From Spirirestis rafaelensis WJT71-NPBG6 (GTDB taxonomy: Bacteria; Cyanobacteriota; Cyanobacteriia; Cyanobacteriales; Nostocaceae), in assembly GCA_019359015.1 (NCBI GenBank), contig JAHHID010000005.1:1-64000 (forward strand): 64,000 bases of DNA, written 5' to 3'. The position numbers were made by a program, and so were the translations under genes. The notes beneath the pieces were generated by a model that saw only the letters and a list, made by a program, of their open reading frames with translations, was not told where the DNA came from and ran no database searches. This document shows positions 17,013 through 25,444 of this stretch, piece by piece. Numbering within the stretch: position 1 is the stretch's first letter; every line of letters starts with the position of its first letter.

Positions 17013-17074
17013 TTGTAGTAAGGACTGAAGTCCTTATCTCATAATATAAGGGAGGACTTTAGCCCTTACTACAA
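17013..17074. repeat. inverted-repeat element (TTGTAGTAAGG type)
   Basis: TTGTAGTAAGGACTGAAGTC near 17013 pairs imperfectly with GACTTTAGCCCTTACTACAA ending at 17074. Together they form a long hairpin of a kind widely dispersed between cyanobacterial genes. It has no coding capacity. Confidence 0.75.
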
Positions 17075-17086
17075 GCTTATCAAGGT

Positions 17087-17310
17087 ATGAGGCGAGAACA
17101 GCGCGCTCTGACAGTGTGGTTGACAGGTTTAAGTCGTTCGGGCAAGATTCTTATCGGTGATATCTCAGGAAGTGGGCTACGACGCTCTTAATCAGATAGA
17201 CGGGCGTAAACGACATTTGACAGTGGATTAAAAGCGGGCTTGTTTTACGGGTTTTGGTTACATTTGCACTACGGCACGCGTTCCTCTGGGGCTTTCAGGC
17301 GATCGCCATT
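17087..17310 (+). pseudogene. adenylylsulfate kinase (cysC) remnant
   Basis: ATG 17087 opens a 34-codon frame to a stop at 17189-17191. It reads MRREQRALTVWLTGLSRSGK, which parallels the CysC start (GVTVWFTGLSGAGKTT), with the P-loop degraded to GLSRSGK followed by Ile-Leu. A shifted frame then gives GYDALNQIDGRKRHLT, resembling the next CysC motif (GY..E.LDGD..R..LT). Frameshifts and stops make it non-functional. Confidence 0.65.
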
Positions 17311-17424
17311 TTTTTTGTAAATTCGCCTATAAGTGAGTATTATTTACTTCACAAAACAACATAATTAGGTAAAATTAGGTAAAGTAATTTCTGCCTCTGT
17401 TTAACAAAGGCATTTTTCTATTCC

Positions 17425-18498
17425 ATGCAAATGAACGAGCGTGCATCCAAACTTCCCTTTGCCCCGCTACCGTTAATCGCACCCTTTTTCCTGTGGGGTA
17501 CAGCAATGGTAGCAATGAAAGGAGTAATGCCCCACACCACGCCGCTATTCATGGCTGGAGTGCGTCTAGTGCCTGCTGGGGTGTTAATCTTAATAGCTAC
17601 TGCATTCATGGGTAGACCTCAACCTAAGGGTTGGGCAGCATGGTTGTGGATTGCCTTATTTGCGTTGGTGGATGGAGCGCTATTTCAAGGCTTTTTGGCA
17701 GAGGGATTAGTCAGAACTGGTGCGGGGTTGGGATCTGTAATGATTGACTCTCAACCGTTGGCTGTTGCTTTAATGTCGTTGTGGCTATTTCAAGAACATA
17801 TTGGTTTGTGGGGATGGCTAGGACTAGCATTAGGAGTTGCAGGAATTAGTTTAATTGGCTTACCCGACGAATTGATTTTGGGTCTTTTCTCAAATCATTC
17901 AATTCCCCCCTCTTCCACTCTCCCCCTCTCCTTCTTTGAAAGCGGTGAGTGGTTGATGCTGTTAGCAGCACTGTCAATGGCAGTGGGAACGATTTTGATT
18001 AGATATGTATGTCGATATGCCGATCCGGTAAGCGCTACAGGATGGCACATGATTATAGGTGGATTGCCTTTATGGGGAATTTCATTTTTTAGCGAATCCC
18101 ACCCCTGGCAAAATCTTCTCGTATCTGATTGGATGGCGCTCTCATATGCCACAGTATTTGGGAGTGCGATCGCCTACGGATTATTTTTCTATTTTGCATC
18201 TAGCGGCAGTCTCACCAGTCTCAGTTCCCTGACCTTCCTCACACCCGTATTTGCTTTGTTGTTTGGCAATTTGTTGCTCAACGAAGTTCTCAGCCCTTTA
18301 CAGTGGGTGGGAGTCTGCATAACTTTAGTCAGCATCTATCTGATCAACCAACGTGACACCTTAGCACAAACAAATCAGAAGGTTGCAGTGGCAGAACAAA
18401 ACAATACACAGCAGCAATCACTTCCAGAAACATTTGGGAAAAAGCTCAACCCAGTAAGTCTATCAATCAGGGAATCTGAGCGAGAAATTTTACCATAA
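17425..18498 (+). CDS. DMT superfamily transporter (EamA-type)
   Basis: A 357-aa membrane protein with two EamA repeats of about five helices each, typical of drug/metabolite exporters. The substrate cannot be read from the sequence. ATG 17425 is followed two codons later by another ATG. Between the repeats, at about residues 158-172, lies a Pro/Ser-rich linker (SIPPSSTLPLSF). It is encoded by a C-rich patch (about 17902-17935) that looks like the intergenic CCCCCCTCTTCCACTC repeats of this genome. The last 45 residues are a polar tail. Confidence 0.8.
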   Translation: MQMNERASKLPFAPLPLIAPFFLWGTAMVAMKGVMPHTTPLFMAGVRLVPAGVLILIATAFMGRPQPKGWAAWLWIALFALVDGALFQGFLAEGLVRTGAGLGSVMIDSQPLAVALMSLWLFQEHIGLWGWLGLALGVAGISLIGLPDELILGLFSNHSIPPSSTLPLSFFESGEWLMLLAALSMAVGTILIRYVCRYADPVSATGWHMIIGGLPLWGISFFSESHPWQNLLVSDWMALSYATVFGSAIAYGLFFYFASSGSLTSLSSLTFLTPVFALLFGNLLLNEVLSPLQWVGVCITLVSIYLINQRDTLAQTNQKVAVAEQNNTQQQSLPETFGKKLNPVSLSIRESEREILP

Positions 18499-18775
18499 TT
18501 AAGCAAGACTGTGCCAGCACTTATACTGTTATCTGAACGCTGACCAGTGACCCCTTATTCCCGACTTACAGCAGAATTTAGAATTCAGGAGTCAGAATTC
18601 AGAAGTAAAACAGGCTTTACTCAAGCTTTTGAGACGAATGGTTGTGTACTTCACATTCCTTGAAATCCGCTGTATAAGAATTTTCATCACCTTTAAAACT
18701 TCTTCAAGATATTTTTGGCAAGATAAAAGTTAACATTGAGCCAAGCCCAAGTTATTGTTGTATCGATAACTTACA
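18499..18775. other. intergenic region before the peptidoglycan-binding gene
   Basis: About 277 bp. It holds an AGGAGTCAGAATTCAGAAG repeat-like piece near 18585 and AT-rich DNA that probably includes the promoter of the next gene. Nothing else is supported. Confidence 0.4.
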
Positions 18776-19957
18776 ATGTATGTTCTGGCTGCGATTTTTG
18801 ATATGAGGCTACGCCATTCCTCCATCCTGATAATTACCTGTCTGACTTGCCTGGGTTTTGACACCAGTCCCGCAAGGACAGTTCCACCTAACCTAGCACC
18901 GGAATTCAAACTGTCTCAAACCAATTCCACACAGACAGCCAATTCTTCTATTCTTGCACTTGGTAGTACAGGGGCAGAAGTGGAGGCACTGCAAAAACAA
19001 CTTAAAGAGTTAGGCTACTACGATGGTGTGGTAAATGGAGATTATCGCCAAAGCACCGAACTCGCAGTCTCTAAATTTCAGAAAGCAAAAAACTTGATAA
19101 CAGACGGTATTGCTGGGGCAACAACTAAGAAAAGTCTGTTGGCAGCAATTAAGCAAAAGCAATCATTATCCCTTGCTGCTACCACTCCTATCCCGAAACC
19201 CCCCAAATCAAGTACTAAGTCGCCCCCCCAAAAAGGTTTATTATGGTGGTCGCTTGTTGGTATGGGAATTTTAGGTGGTCTTGGTGCGCTACTTTATTTG
19301 TTGAGAAGGTCAAGGAAAGTCAAAGAAGTTCAATCAGAAAACTTTCATTTTGAAGTTTTGACGCCATCTCAGACAAAACCGGTTCCGTCTTTGTTACCGT
19401 TAGACAGCGCAGCAGATGAAAATTACAAAAATGCAGATATAACAAATGCAGAAGAAGCAACTGCACCACCCGCAACAGAAATACTACCACTAGAAAAAAC
19501 TTCCCGTTTGGCGAAAGTCAACATAGTTGAGGAGTTGATGAAAGACTTACGCAGTCCCGACTTGACGAAACGACGCAAAGCTATCTGGGATTTGGGGCAA
19601 CAAGGAGATTCCCGCGCAATTCAGCCACTGATGGAGATAATGATTGATGCTGATTCTCAACAACGCAGCTTAATTTTGGCAGCTTTGGCAGAAATTGGTA
19701 CGCGCACACTTAAACCGATGAATCGTGCTTTGGCAATTTCACTGCAAGATGAAAGTCCGGACGTGCGACAAAATGCCATCCGTGATTTGACTCGCGTTTA
19801 TGATATGATGGCTCAAATTAGTCAGATGTTGTGTCTGGCAACGGAAGACTCCAATGCAGACGTGCAAGCAACTGCGCGTTATGCTCTTTCACAAATGAAT
19901 CGTATTCGCACTTTGTCGTCTGGTGAAGAGAGTGAAGAGGAAGATTTGCAAGAGTAA
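18776..19957 (+). CDS. membrane protein with peptidoglycan-binding domain and HEAT repeats
   Basis: 393 aa in an unusual order. A signal-like N-terminus (residues 10-40) is followed by a PG_binding_1 domain (about 60-122; GSTGAEVEALQKQLKELGYYDG, FQKAKNL, DGIAG), a Pro/Ser linker, one membrane helix (about 155-177), a positively charged stop-transfer (RRSRKVK), a variable linker, and HEAT-like repeats (about 245-375; RRKAIWDLGQQGDSRAIQPL, VRQNAIRDL, VQATARYALSQM). The PG domain would lie in the periplasm and the HEAT repeats in the cytoplasm, so it could couple the wall to a cytoplasmic partner. ATG 18776 is chosen; ATG 18803 is possible. Confidence 0.75.
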   Translation: MYVLAAIFDMRLRHSSILIITCLTCLGFDTSPARTVPPNLAPEFKLSQTNSTQTANSSILALGSTGAEVEALQKQLKELGYYDGVVNGDYRQSTELAVSKFQKAKNLITDGIAGATTKKSLLAAIKQKQSLSLAATTPIPKPPKSSTKSPPQKGLLWWSLVGMGILGGLGALLYLLRRSRKVKEVQSENFHFEVLTPSQTKPVPSLLPLDSAADENYKNADITNAEEATAPPATEILPLEKTSRLAKVNIVEELMKDLRSPDLTKRRKAIWDLGQQGDSRAIQPLMEIMIDADSQQRSLILAALAEIGTRTLKPMNRALAISLQDESPDVRQNAIRDLTRVYDMMAQISQMLCLATEDSNADVQATARYALSQMNRIRTLSSGEESEEEDLQE

Positions 19958-19972
19958 TGCTCAAAGTTTATT

Positions 19973-20350
19973 CTACTGGCGATTGTGACATACGGCTTCG
20001 ATGCGATAACCATCAGGATCAATCACAAATGCTGCATAATAATTGGGGTGGTATTGTGGACGCAATCCAGGCTTACCATTCTCCTTACCTCCAATTCCCA
20101 TTGCTGCGACATAAAAAGCATCTACAGATGAGCGATCGCTTGCAGCAAATGCCAGATGAAAACCTGAGCATGGCGAAATCTCCGTTGATTCTCTGCGATT
20201 ACCAATCCAAAACATCGGGCTATCAACACCATAAGCTGCGACATAAGGCAAGTTAAACAAGCATTTAATGCCTAATGGCGCAAGTACAACGTTATAAAAA
20301 TTGATGCTTTGCTGTAAATTACTGACTGCGAGGGATAAATGATCAAACAT
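19973..20350 (-). CDS. VOC (glyoxalase/dioxygenase) superfamily protein
   Basis: A 125-aa single VOC domain: MFDHLSLAVSNLQQSINFYN carries the first metal-ligand His, GFHLAFAASDRSSVDAFY the second, and DPDGYRIEAVCH the conserved Glu near the end. Such proteins bind a divalent metal, but the substrate is unknown. It is convergent with the peptidoglycan-binding gene, 15 bp apart. Confidence 0.85.
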   Translation of the reverse strand: MFDHLSLAVSNLQQSINFYNVVLAPLGIKCLFNLPYVAAYGVDSPMFWIGNRRESTEISPCSGFHLAFAASDRSSVDAFYVAAMGIGGKENGKPGLRPQYHPNYYAAFVIDPDGYRIEAVCHNRQ

Positions 20351-20446
20351 AAATCCTCACTATAAAAGCAGCTATGCTAAAAGATTCTCATTAAAGTCGT
20401 GTAATCAAATTATATAGCGTCCAAGCCGACTCAAAATAAAGTAAGA

Positions 20447-20464
20447 ATCACCCGATCGGGTGAT
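20447..20464. promoter_or_regulatory. perfect 18-bp palindrome
   Basis: ATCACCCGATCGGGTGAT is its own reverse complement. It lies 97 bp before the VOC start on one side and 226 bp before the ABC-F start on the other, so it is placed to act as an operator for either divergent gene. Its centre, CGATCG, also matches the HIP1 core. Confidence 0.45.
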
Positions 20465-20689
20465 GAAGCGCGATCGCTTTCGTATTAAATTCTTCTCAAG
20501 ATATTAGATCATAAATACAGTCATGAAGCTTACTGCTCGTCGCTAATCCACCCCGATTCATTTAATCTGTTTTAATCTCCTGCGCTCTTGAAATCCGTAA
20601 GAGCCAGCGATATGATTTTGAATGGTTAGCGACCTCTTGATGAAACTGCGCCACAGTCCCGCGCTACAAGGACTGTCCAGACAAACAAG

Positions 20690-22369
20690 ATGGAGAGCAG
20701 ACATATGCATTCTAAAGCAATTGTCAATGCGAGTAATTTGACTTATGAACTCGCAAATATACGGTTATTATTTAAAGACATTGCTGTTGCGATTAATGAA
20801 GGGCAACGCATCGGATTGGTTGGTTGTAACGCTAGCGGTAAATCAACATTGCTCAAACTGCTTGCACAAGAACTGACACCCAAGACGGGATCAATAATAA
20901 CCACAGGTAGTATTTACTATCTACCTCAAGTCAGTACACTAAATTTGTCTGCGTCAAATGATTCGGTACTTGACTGGCTCAGTTCTATCTCTGATGAATG
21001 GTGGACTGTGACAAATTTGTTAAAGGATAAATTTGAAACAGAACTCTGTTTATCTGCGTCAATCGGCAGTTTAAGTGGTGGAGAATTGACAAAACTGTGG
21101 TTAGCGATCGCTTTATCGAAGCAACCCGATATTTTGCTGCTGGATGAACCAACCAATCACTTAGACTTAATAGCATTAGAGCAGTTGCAGAAAGTGTTGC
21201 AAGTATTTCCGGGTGCGATCGTTATCGTTTCGCACAAGCCTTTTTTTCTCGATCAAGTCGTAGATACGATTTGGGAGTTAACACCAAAAGCGCTCCTAGT
21301 GTATGGTGGAAACTATTCTTTTTATCGATCGCAAAAAGAAAGCGAGTATCAGACTGCGTTACGCGCTCACGAAGTAGCGCGAAAAAAACTCAAACATGCT
21401 CAAACCTCCGTAGCGCAAGAACAAAAACGAGCTGCTCAATCTCAGAGAAACGGTCGTCTACATGCAAGTAGCATTCCTAAAATTGTCGCTGGAGCGATGA
21501 AACGAAAAGCAGAGGTGACAGCTGGAATTGCAAAACAAAAACATGAAGCAGCTGTAGAAAGTGCAACTCAGAAGGTTGCGTCAACCAAAATAAAAACAAC
21601 AAAAGCAGCTAGCATTCAACTGCAAGAACGCAGCCAAAAACAGAAAAATTTAATTGACATCCAAGGTGCAGATTTGAAATTAGGCTATCGCACAGCGTCC
21701 CCGAAGGAGAATCGCTTATTAATCAAAAATATCCAGCTTCATGTCTCCTCAGGTGATCGGATTGCAGTTGCAGGAGCAAACGGTTCTGGAAAATCCTGTT
21801 TGGCAAAAGCAATTTTGGGAATGAAGCAATCTCCAGCCATTTTAAAATCTGGTGAAATAGCGTAGACACGAAGTGGCTTGTCGTAAGACATCGCATCCCA
21901 GATGAAAGCGGTGTACCTCGATCAAACCTATGAAGTTGTCAATCGAGAAATCACAGTTTTGGAAAATATGCAAGCAGCAAATCCACATTTAAACTATCAA
22001 TTGCTGCGACAGCAGTTAGGACATTTTCTCTTTTTCAACGATGATGTCTATAAGAATGCATCTGTATTGAGTGGAGGAGAGTTAGCACGTTTAGCTGTAG
22101 CGATGATCACCGTTAGTGAGATTGATTGGCTGATTTTAGACGAACCAACAAACAATCTGGATGTAGAGACGATCAATCACATTGTCGATGGATTAAATGA
22201 GTATCAAGGTGCGCTTTGGGTAATTTCCCACGATATAGATTTTCTCAGCCGCATTCGGATTATGCAAGCCTACCAAATCAAAAATCATCAACTTCAGCCT
22301 CTAATCCACCAACCGGATGGCGCAGAACGATATTATCAGGAATTGATTTATGGTTTAGCAAATTTATGA
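20690..22369 (+). pseudogene. ABC-F family ATPase, interrupted by two in-frame stops
   Basis: Two ATP-binding cassettes in one protein without membrane helices. Cassette 1 has Walker A GCNASGKST, signature LSGGELTK and Walker B LLLDEPTNHLD; cassette 2 has Walker A GANGSGKS, signature LSGGELARL and Walker B LILDEPTNNLD. A basic linker lies between them. TAG (21863-21865) and TAA (21884-21886) break the frame between Walker A and signature of cassette 2, and the same frame resumes at ATG 21902. The break coincides with a small dispersed repeat. Intact relatives act on ribosomes, often giving antibiotic resistance or translation rescue. ATG 20705 is an alternative start. Confidence 0.85.
21857..21894 (+). 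repeat. small dispersed repeat inserted in the ABC-F gene
   Basis: The segment GCGTAGACACGAAGTGGCTT plus TGTCGTAAGACATCGC matches the GCGTAGACGCG...GGCTTGTCG...GACATCGC small repeats common in Nostoc-type genomes. It brings both stop codons. A second repeat-like patch (AGCGTCCCCGAAGGAGAATCGC, about 21695-21716) lies in the same gene but keeps the frame. Confidence 0.65.
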
Positions 22370-23424
22370 AATTACTTTTCGTTTCCACTTCCGTTGGACC
22401 TCTTGGTACTGGATTGGGCGGTGGTGTGGAATTGACCCTGTATAATATAGCTCAACAAATGATCCAGCGGGGTCATGAAGTGCAAATCGTTGCTCCCGCA
22501 GGTTCTACATGGGATAACCTGCCAATAGTGCAAATTCCTGGTAATTTACAGATTATTGCCCAAAGCCAAGAACGCACAGACCCGGTTATGATGCCGTCCA
22601 ATTCTGTGTTGGCAAATATGTGGGATTATGCTCGTCAGGTTCAGGCTGATTATGACTTGATTGTAAATTTTGCTTACGATTGGTTGCCATTTTACCTGAC
22701 ACCTTTTTTCACTCGTCCTATTGCCCACTTAGTCAGTATGGGTTCACTCAATAACGCCCTAGACGAGATTATAAAACACGTTGCGGAACATTTTCCTCTG
22801 ACAATTGGCTTTCATACTCAAGTACAAGCTGCTACTTTTGCCCTTGACCAGCCGTATTCTTGTTTGAGTAATGGAATTGATTTATCGCTTTATGAGTTTT
22901 GCGATCGCCCAAAACAACAATTAGCCTGGTTAGGTCGAATTGCAGCCGAAAAAGGTTTAGCAGATGCAGTTGCAGTCGCGCAAATTACCCAAATTCCCTT
23001 AAAAATTATGGGTAAAATTCAAGATGAATTATACTGGCAGCAAATTTGTGAAAATTACCCAAATGATATGTTTGAATATCTGGGATTTTTATCAACAAAT
23101 GAAATGCAACAGGTATTACGTGAGTGTCGGGCATTATTGATGACACCTCATTGGGTAGAAGCTTTCGGCAATGTCGTCATTGAAAGTTTAGCTTGTGGAG
23201 TGCCAGTAATATCGTATCGTCGCGGGGGACCTGCGGAAATTATCCAAGATGGCAAAACTGGCTTTTTGGTAGAACCGGATAGCATTTCTGAGTTGGTAAA
23301 TGCTACACAGCGTCTTGATGAAATCAACCGTCAAACTTGTCGCGCTTCCGCAGAGGCAGAATTTTCTTTAGAAGCCTTAGGTTCGCGCTTTGAAAAATGG
23401 TTCAAAGAGATTTTATCGTTATGA
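22366..23424 (+). CDS. glycosyltransferase family 4
   Basis: 352 aa from ATG 22366, which overlaps the TGA of the ABC-F frame (ATGA), so translation is probably coupled. The N-terminal domain starts KLLFVSTSVGPLGTGLGGGVE; the C-terminal Rossmann domain carries AWLGRIAAEKGLADAV and the EX7E-like region (HWVEAFGNVVIESLACGVPVI). The last part, GGPAEIIQDGKTGFLV, is typical of GT-B retaining enzymes. Sugar and acceptor are unknown. If the ABC-F gene is dead, its coupled position may reduce expression. Confidence 0.85.
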   Translation: MKLLFVSTSVGPLGTGLGGGVELTLYNIAQQMIQRGHEVQIVAPAGSTWDNLPIVQIPGNLQIIAQSQERTDPVMMPSNSVLANMWDYARQVQADYDLIVNFAYDWLPFYLTPFFTRPIAHLVSMGSLNNALDEIIKHVAEHFPLTIGFHTQVQAATFALDQPYSCLSNGIDLSLYEFCDRPKQQLAWLGRIAAEKGLADAVAVAQITQIPLKIMGKIQDELYWQQICENYPNDMFEYLGFLSTNEMQQVLRECRALLMTPHWVEAFGNVVIESLACGVPVISYRRGGPAEIIQDGKTGFLVEPDSISELVNATQRLDEINRQTCRASAEAEFSLEALGSRFEKWFKEILSL

Positions 23425-23458
23425 ATTGTTTTAACTCCTAACTTTTAACTTTTTATTA

Positions 23459-24502
23459 ATGCAATCTGAAATCGAAAATTCAAAATCTAAAATCATACCG
23501 CCTTTTCTCAAACCTGGTGACTTATTACGAGTAATAGCACCAAGCGGTGCTTTGCGAGAATTTGCGACCTTTGAAAAAGGAGTAGAAATTTGGCGATCGC
23601 GTGGTTACAAAGTAGAAATATCTCCGCAGATAGATGATAAATGGGGATATTTAGCAGGAAAAGACGAAACCCGCCGCGACCAACTAGCAGCAGCATGGCA
23701 AGATCCAGAATGTCGCGGTATCCTCTGCGCTAGAGGTGGTTTCGGTAGCACCCGCATTTTAGAAAATTGGAATTGGGGAGTGGGGGAGCGGGGGAGTGGA
23801 GGACAAGAGAGACAAGGGGGACGACAAGGGGACAAGGAGACAAGGAGACAAGAAGACAAAAAGAATAATTCTTCTTTCTCCCCATCCCCCCATCCCCCCC
23901 TCTTCCACTCCCCCCCTCCTCCCAAGTGGCTAATCGGCTTTTCCGATATTACTGCGCTATTGTGGAGCTTGGAAAAAGCAGGAATTTCTGGGGTTCATGC
24001 ACCCGTGCTGACAACTTTATCATCTGAGCCAGATTGGTCAATTCAGCGTTTGTTTGATTGGGTGGAAGGTCGTCCTATCGCTTCTTTGAAAGGTTCTGGT
24101 TGGGGTGGAGGTATAGCTAAGGGAATTTTACTTCCAGCTAATCTGACGGTAGCGACTCATTTATTGAGTACGCCATTTCAACCGAATTTAGATAATGTGA
24201 TTTTGGCATTTGAAGATGTGACAGAAGCACCTTACCGCATTGATAGAATGCTGACACAATGGCGGATGAGTGGTGCTTTATCAAAAGTTAGTGGAATTGC
24301 ATTGGGTAACTTTACGAAATGTGAAGCACCACCTGATGTTCCCAGTTTGAGTGTAGAGGAAGTTTTGCGCGATCGCTTGAGCGATTTGAATATTCCCGTT
24401 GTCTCTAACTTACCATTCGGTCACGAAGCACCTAATGCGGCTTTACCAGTCGGTGTTATGGCAACTTTGGATGGAGATGAAGGTCTTTTGAGTGTCGCAT
24501 GA
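23459..24502 (+). CDS. LD-carboxypeptidase (peptidase S66) with a repeat-encoded insertion
   Basis: 347 aa. The S66 family cleaves the terminal D-alanine from cytoplasmic muropeptide tetrapeptides during wall recycling. The nucleophile Ser97 is in GGFGSTRIL; IGFSDITALLW, FEDVTEAPYRIDRML (Glu) and FGHEAPNAALPVG (His) complete the core. Residues about 107-155, between ENWNW and KWLIGFSD, are a low-complexity stretch rich in Gly, Gln, Arg, then Ser and Pro. It is encoded by DNA (about 23776-23925) that looks like the intergenic G-rich and C-rich repeats of this genome, about 45 residues more than family members need here. Confidence 0.85.
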   Translation: MQSEIENSKSKIIPPFLKPGDLLRVIAPSGALREFATFEKGVEIWRSRGYKVEISPQIDDKWGYLAGKDETRRDQLAAAWQDPECRGILCARGGFGSTRILENWNWGVGERGSGGQERQGGRQGDKETRRQEDKKNNSSFSPSPHPPLFHSPPPPKWLIGFSDITALLWSLEKAGISGVHAPVLTTLSSEPDWSIQRLFDWVEGRPIASLKGSGWGGGIAKGILLPANLTVATHLLSTPFQPNLDNVILAFEDVTEAPYRIDRMLTQWRMSGALSKVSGIALGNFTKCEAPPDVPSLSVEEVLRDRLSDLNIPVVSNLPFGHEAPNAALPVGVMATLDGDEGLLSVA

Positions 24503-24547
24503 ATAACGTGTTGCGGGTTATTTTTTCATTGTAATTTAGGAAAAAGT

Positions 24548-24793
24548 GTGGCAATGACAAAAAAAACAACAGACATTATTCACTCGGAATTGCTTGAGAT
24601 ATTGTCTCGATTGCCTTCGTCTGAGCAAAATAAAGTTTTAAATTTTGCTATTTCTTTACATCAGAAAAAACTCACTCAGGAATCGAATGCTATTTCTGAT
24701 GAAGAAGCTGCTGCGCTAAAAGCTGAGTTCGCGCAGGAAGATTTAGCCTTTGCAGAAGCAGCTTTAAATGTTTTGCCAAGGGTATGCGTGTAA
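24548..24793 (+). CDS. small antitoxin-like protein (DUF2281-type)
   Basis: 81 aa from GTG 24548, which has TTAGGAAAAA at a good distance; ATG 24554 is the alternative. The N-terminal half (IIHSELLEILSRLPSSEQNKVLNFAISL) resembles the short DUF2281-like proteins that act as antitoxins or orphan regulators; the second half is acidic (SDEEAAALKAEFAQEDLAF). No toxin gene follows; the next gene is an acetyltransferase three bases away. The end may be degraded. Confidence 0.5.
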   Translation: MAMTKKTTDIIHSELLEILSRLPSSEQNKVLNFAISLHQKKLTQESNAISDEEAAALKAEFAQEDLAFAEAALNVLPRVCV

Positions 24794-24796
24794 TTA

Positions 24797-25321
24797 ATGT
24801 TTGAGTTAGGAGAAATGGAGATAGAAACGCAGCGGCTTATTCTGCGAGAATTTAAACTAGAAGACGTTCAACAGCTTGCACCAATACTCGCCAATCCACG
24901 AGTCATGAAATTTTCCCCCACAGGCATTCTTTCAGTTCTAGAAACTCAAGCAAAAATACAAGGTTTTATTGCTTCATATAAAAAATATGGTTTTGGAAAA
25001 TGGGCTATTACTTTTAAAGAAAGTAATCAATTGATAGGTTATTGCGGGATAGCGATTGAACAAATTGATAACAAAGATGAAAGAGAAATTGGATATCGAC
25101 TAGATCCAAAGTTTTGGGGTCAGGGCTTGGCAACTGAAGCAGCATCAACAGCTATTCGATACGGACTTGAACAACTCAAATTTCCATATATTCTTGGTAT
25201 TGTTGAACGCGAAAATAAAGCCTCTGTGAGAGTTCTTGAAAAGTTAGGTATGCGACATCAAAGAGAGACAATATTTTTAGGTGTTGAAATGGATGTCTAT
25301 AGTGTAGAAAGCTCTAGATAA
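24797..25321 (+). CDS. GNAT family N-acetyltransferase (RimJ/RimL-like)
   Basis: 174 aa with the family opening ETQRLILREFKLEDVQQL, a central beta-strand GYCGIAIEQ, the acetyl-CoA loop EIGYRLDPKFWGQGLATEAA and the C-terminal NKASVRVLEKLGM. The substrate is unknown; ribosomal-protein N-termini are common targets. ATG 24797 is used; ATG 24815 is possible but its AGGAGA is too close. It probably shares a transcript with the preceding small gene. Confidence 0.85.
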   Translation: MFELGEMEIETQRLILREFKLEDVQQLAPILANPRVMKFSPTGILSVLETQAKIQGFIASYKKYGFGKWAITFKESNQLIGYCGIAIEQIDNKDEREIGYRLDPKFWGQGLATEAASTAIRYGLEQLKFPYILGIVERENKASVRVLEKLGMRHQRETIFLGVEMDVYSVESSR

Positions 25322-25444
25322 AAATGTATTGGAGCGGATGGAAAGGATACTATCGCTGCTAAATTCGAACGTCATATAGAAATTTAGAGTAGTAAGAGGG
25401 GGACAGTGGGAGAAATAATTTTTCCCCTTGTCCCCCTTGTCTCG

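Noticed and set aside
19957-20256. Plus-strand open frame of 99 codons after the HEAT protein
   Set aside because: It is the antisense of the VOC domain gene, whose metal-ligand motifs are intact.
22216-22365. Longer start for the glycosyltransferase
   Set aside because: The extra 50 residues overlap the ABC-F cassette 2 coding region in another frame; ATG 22366 gives the normal GT4 N-terminus.
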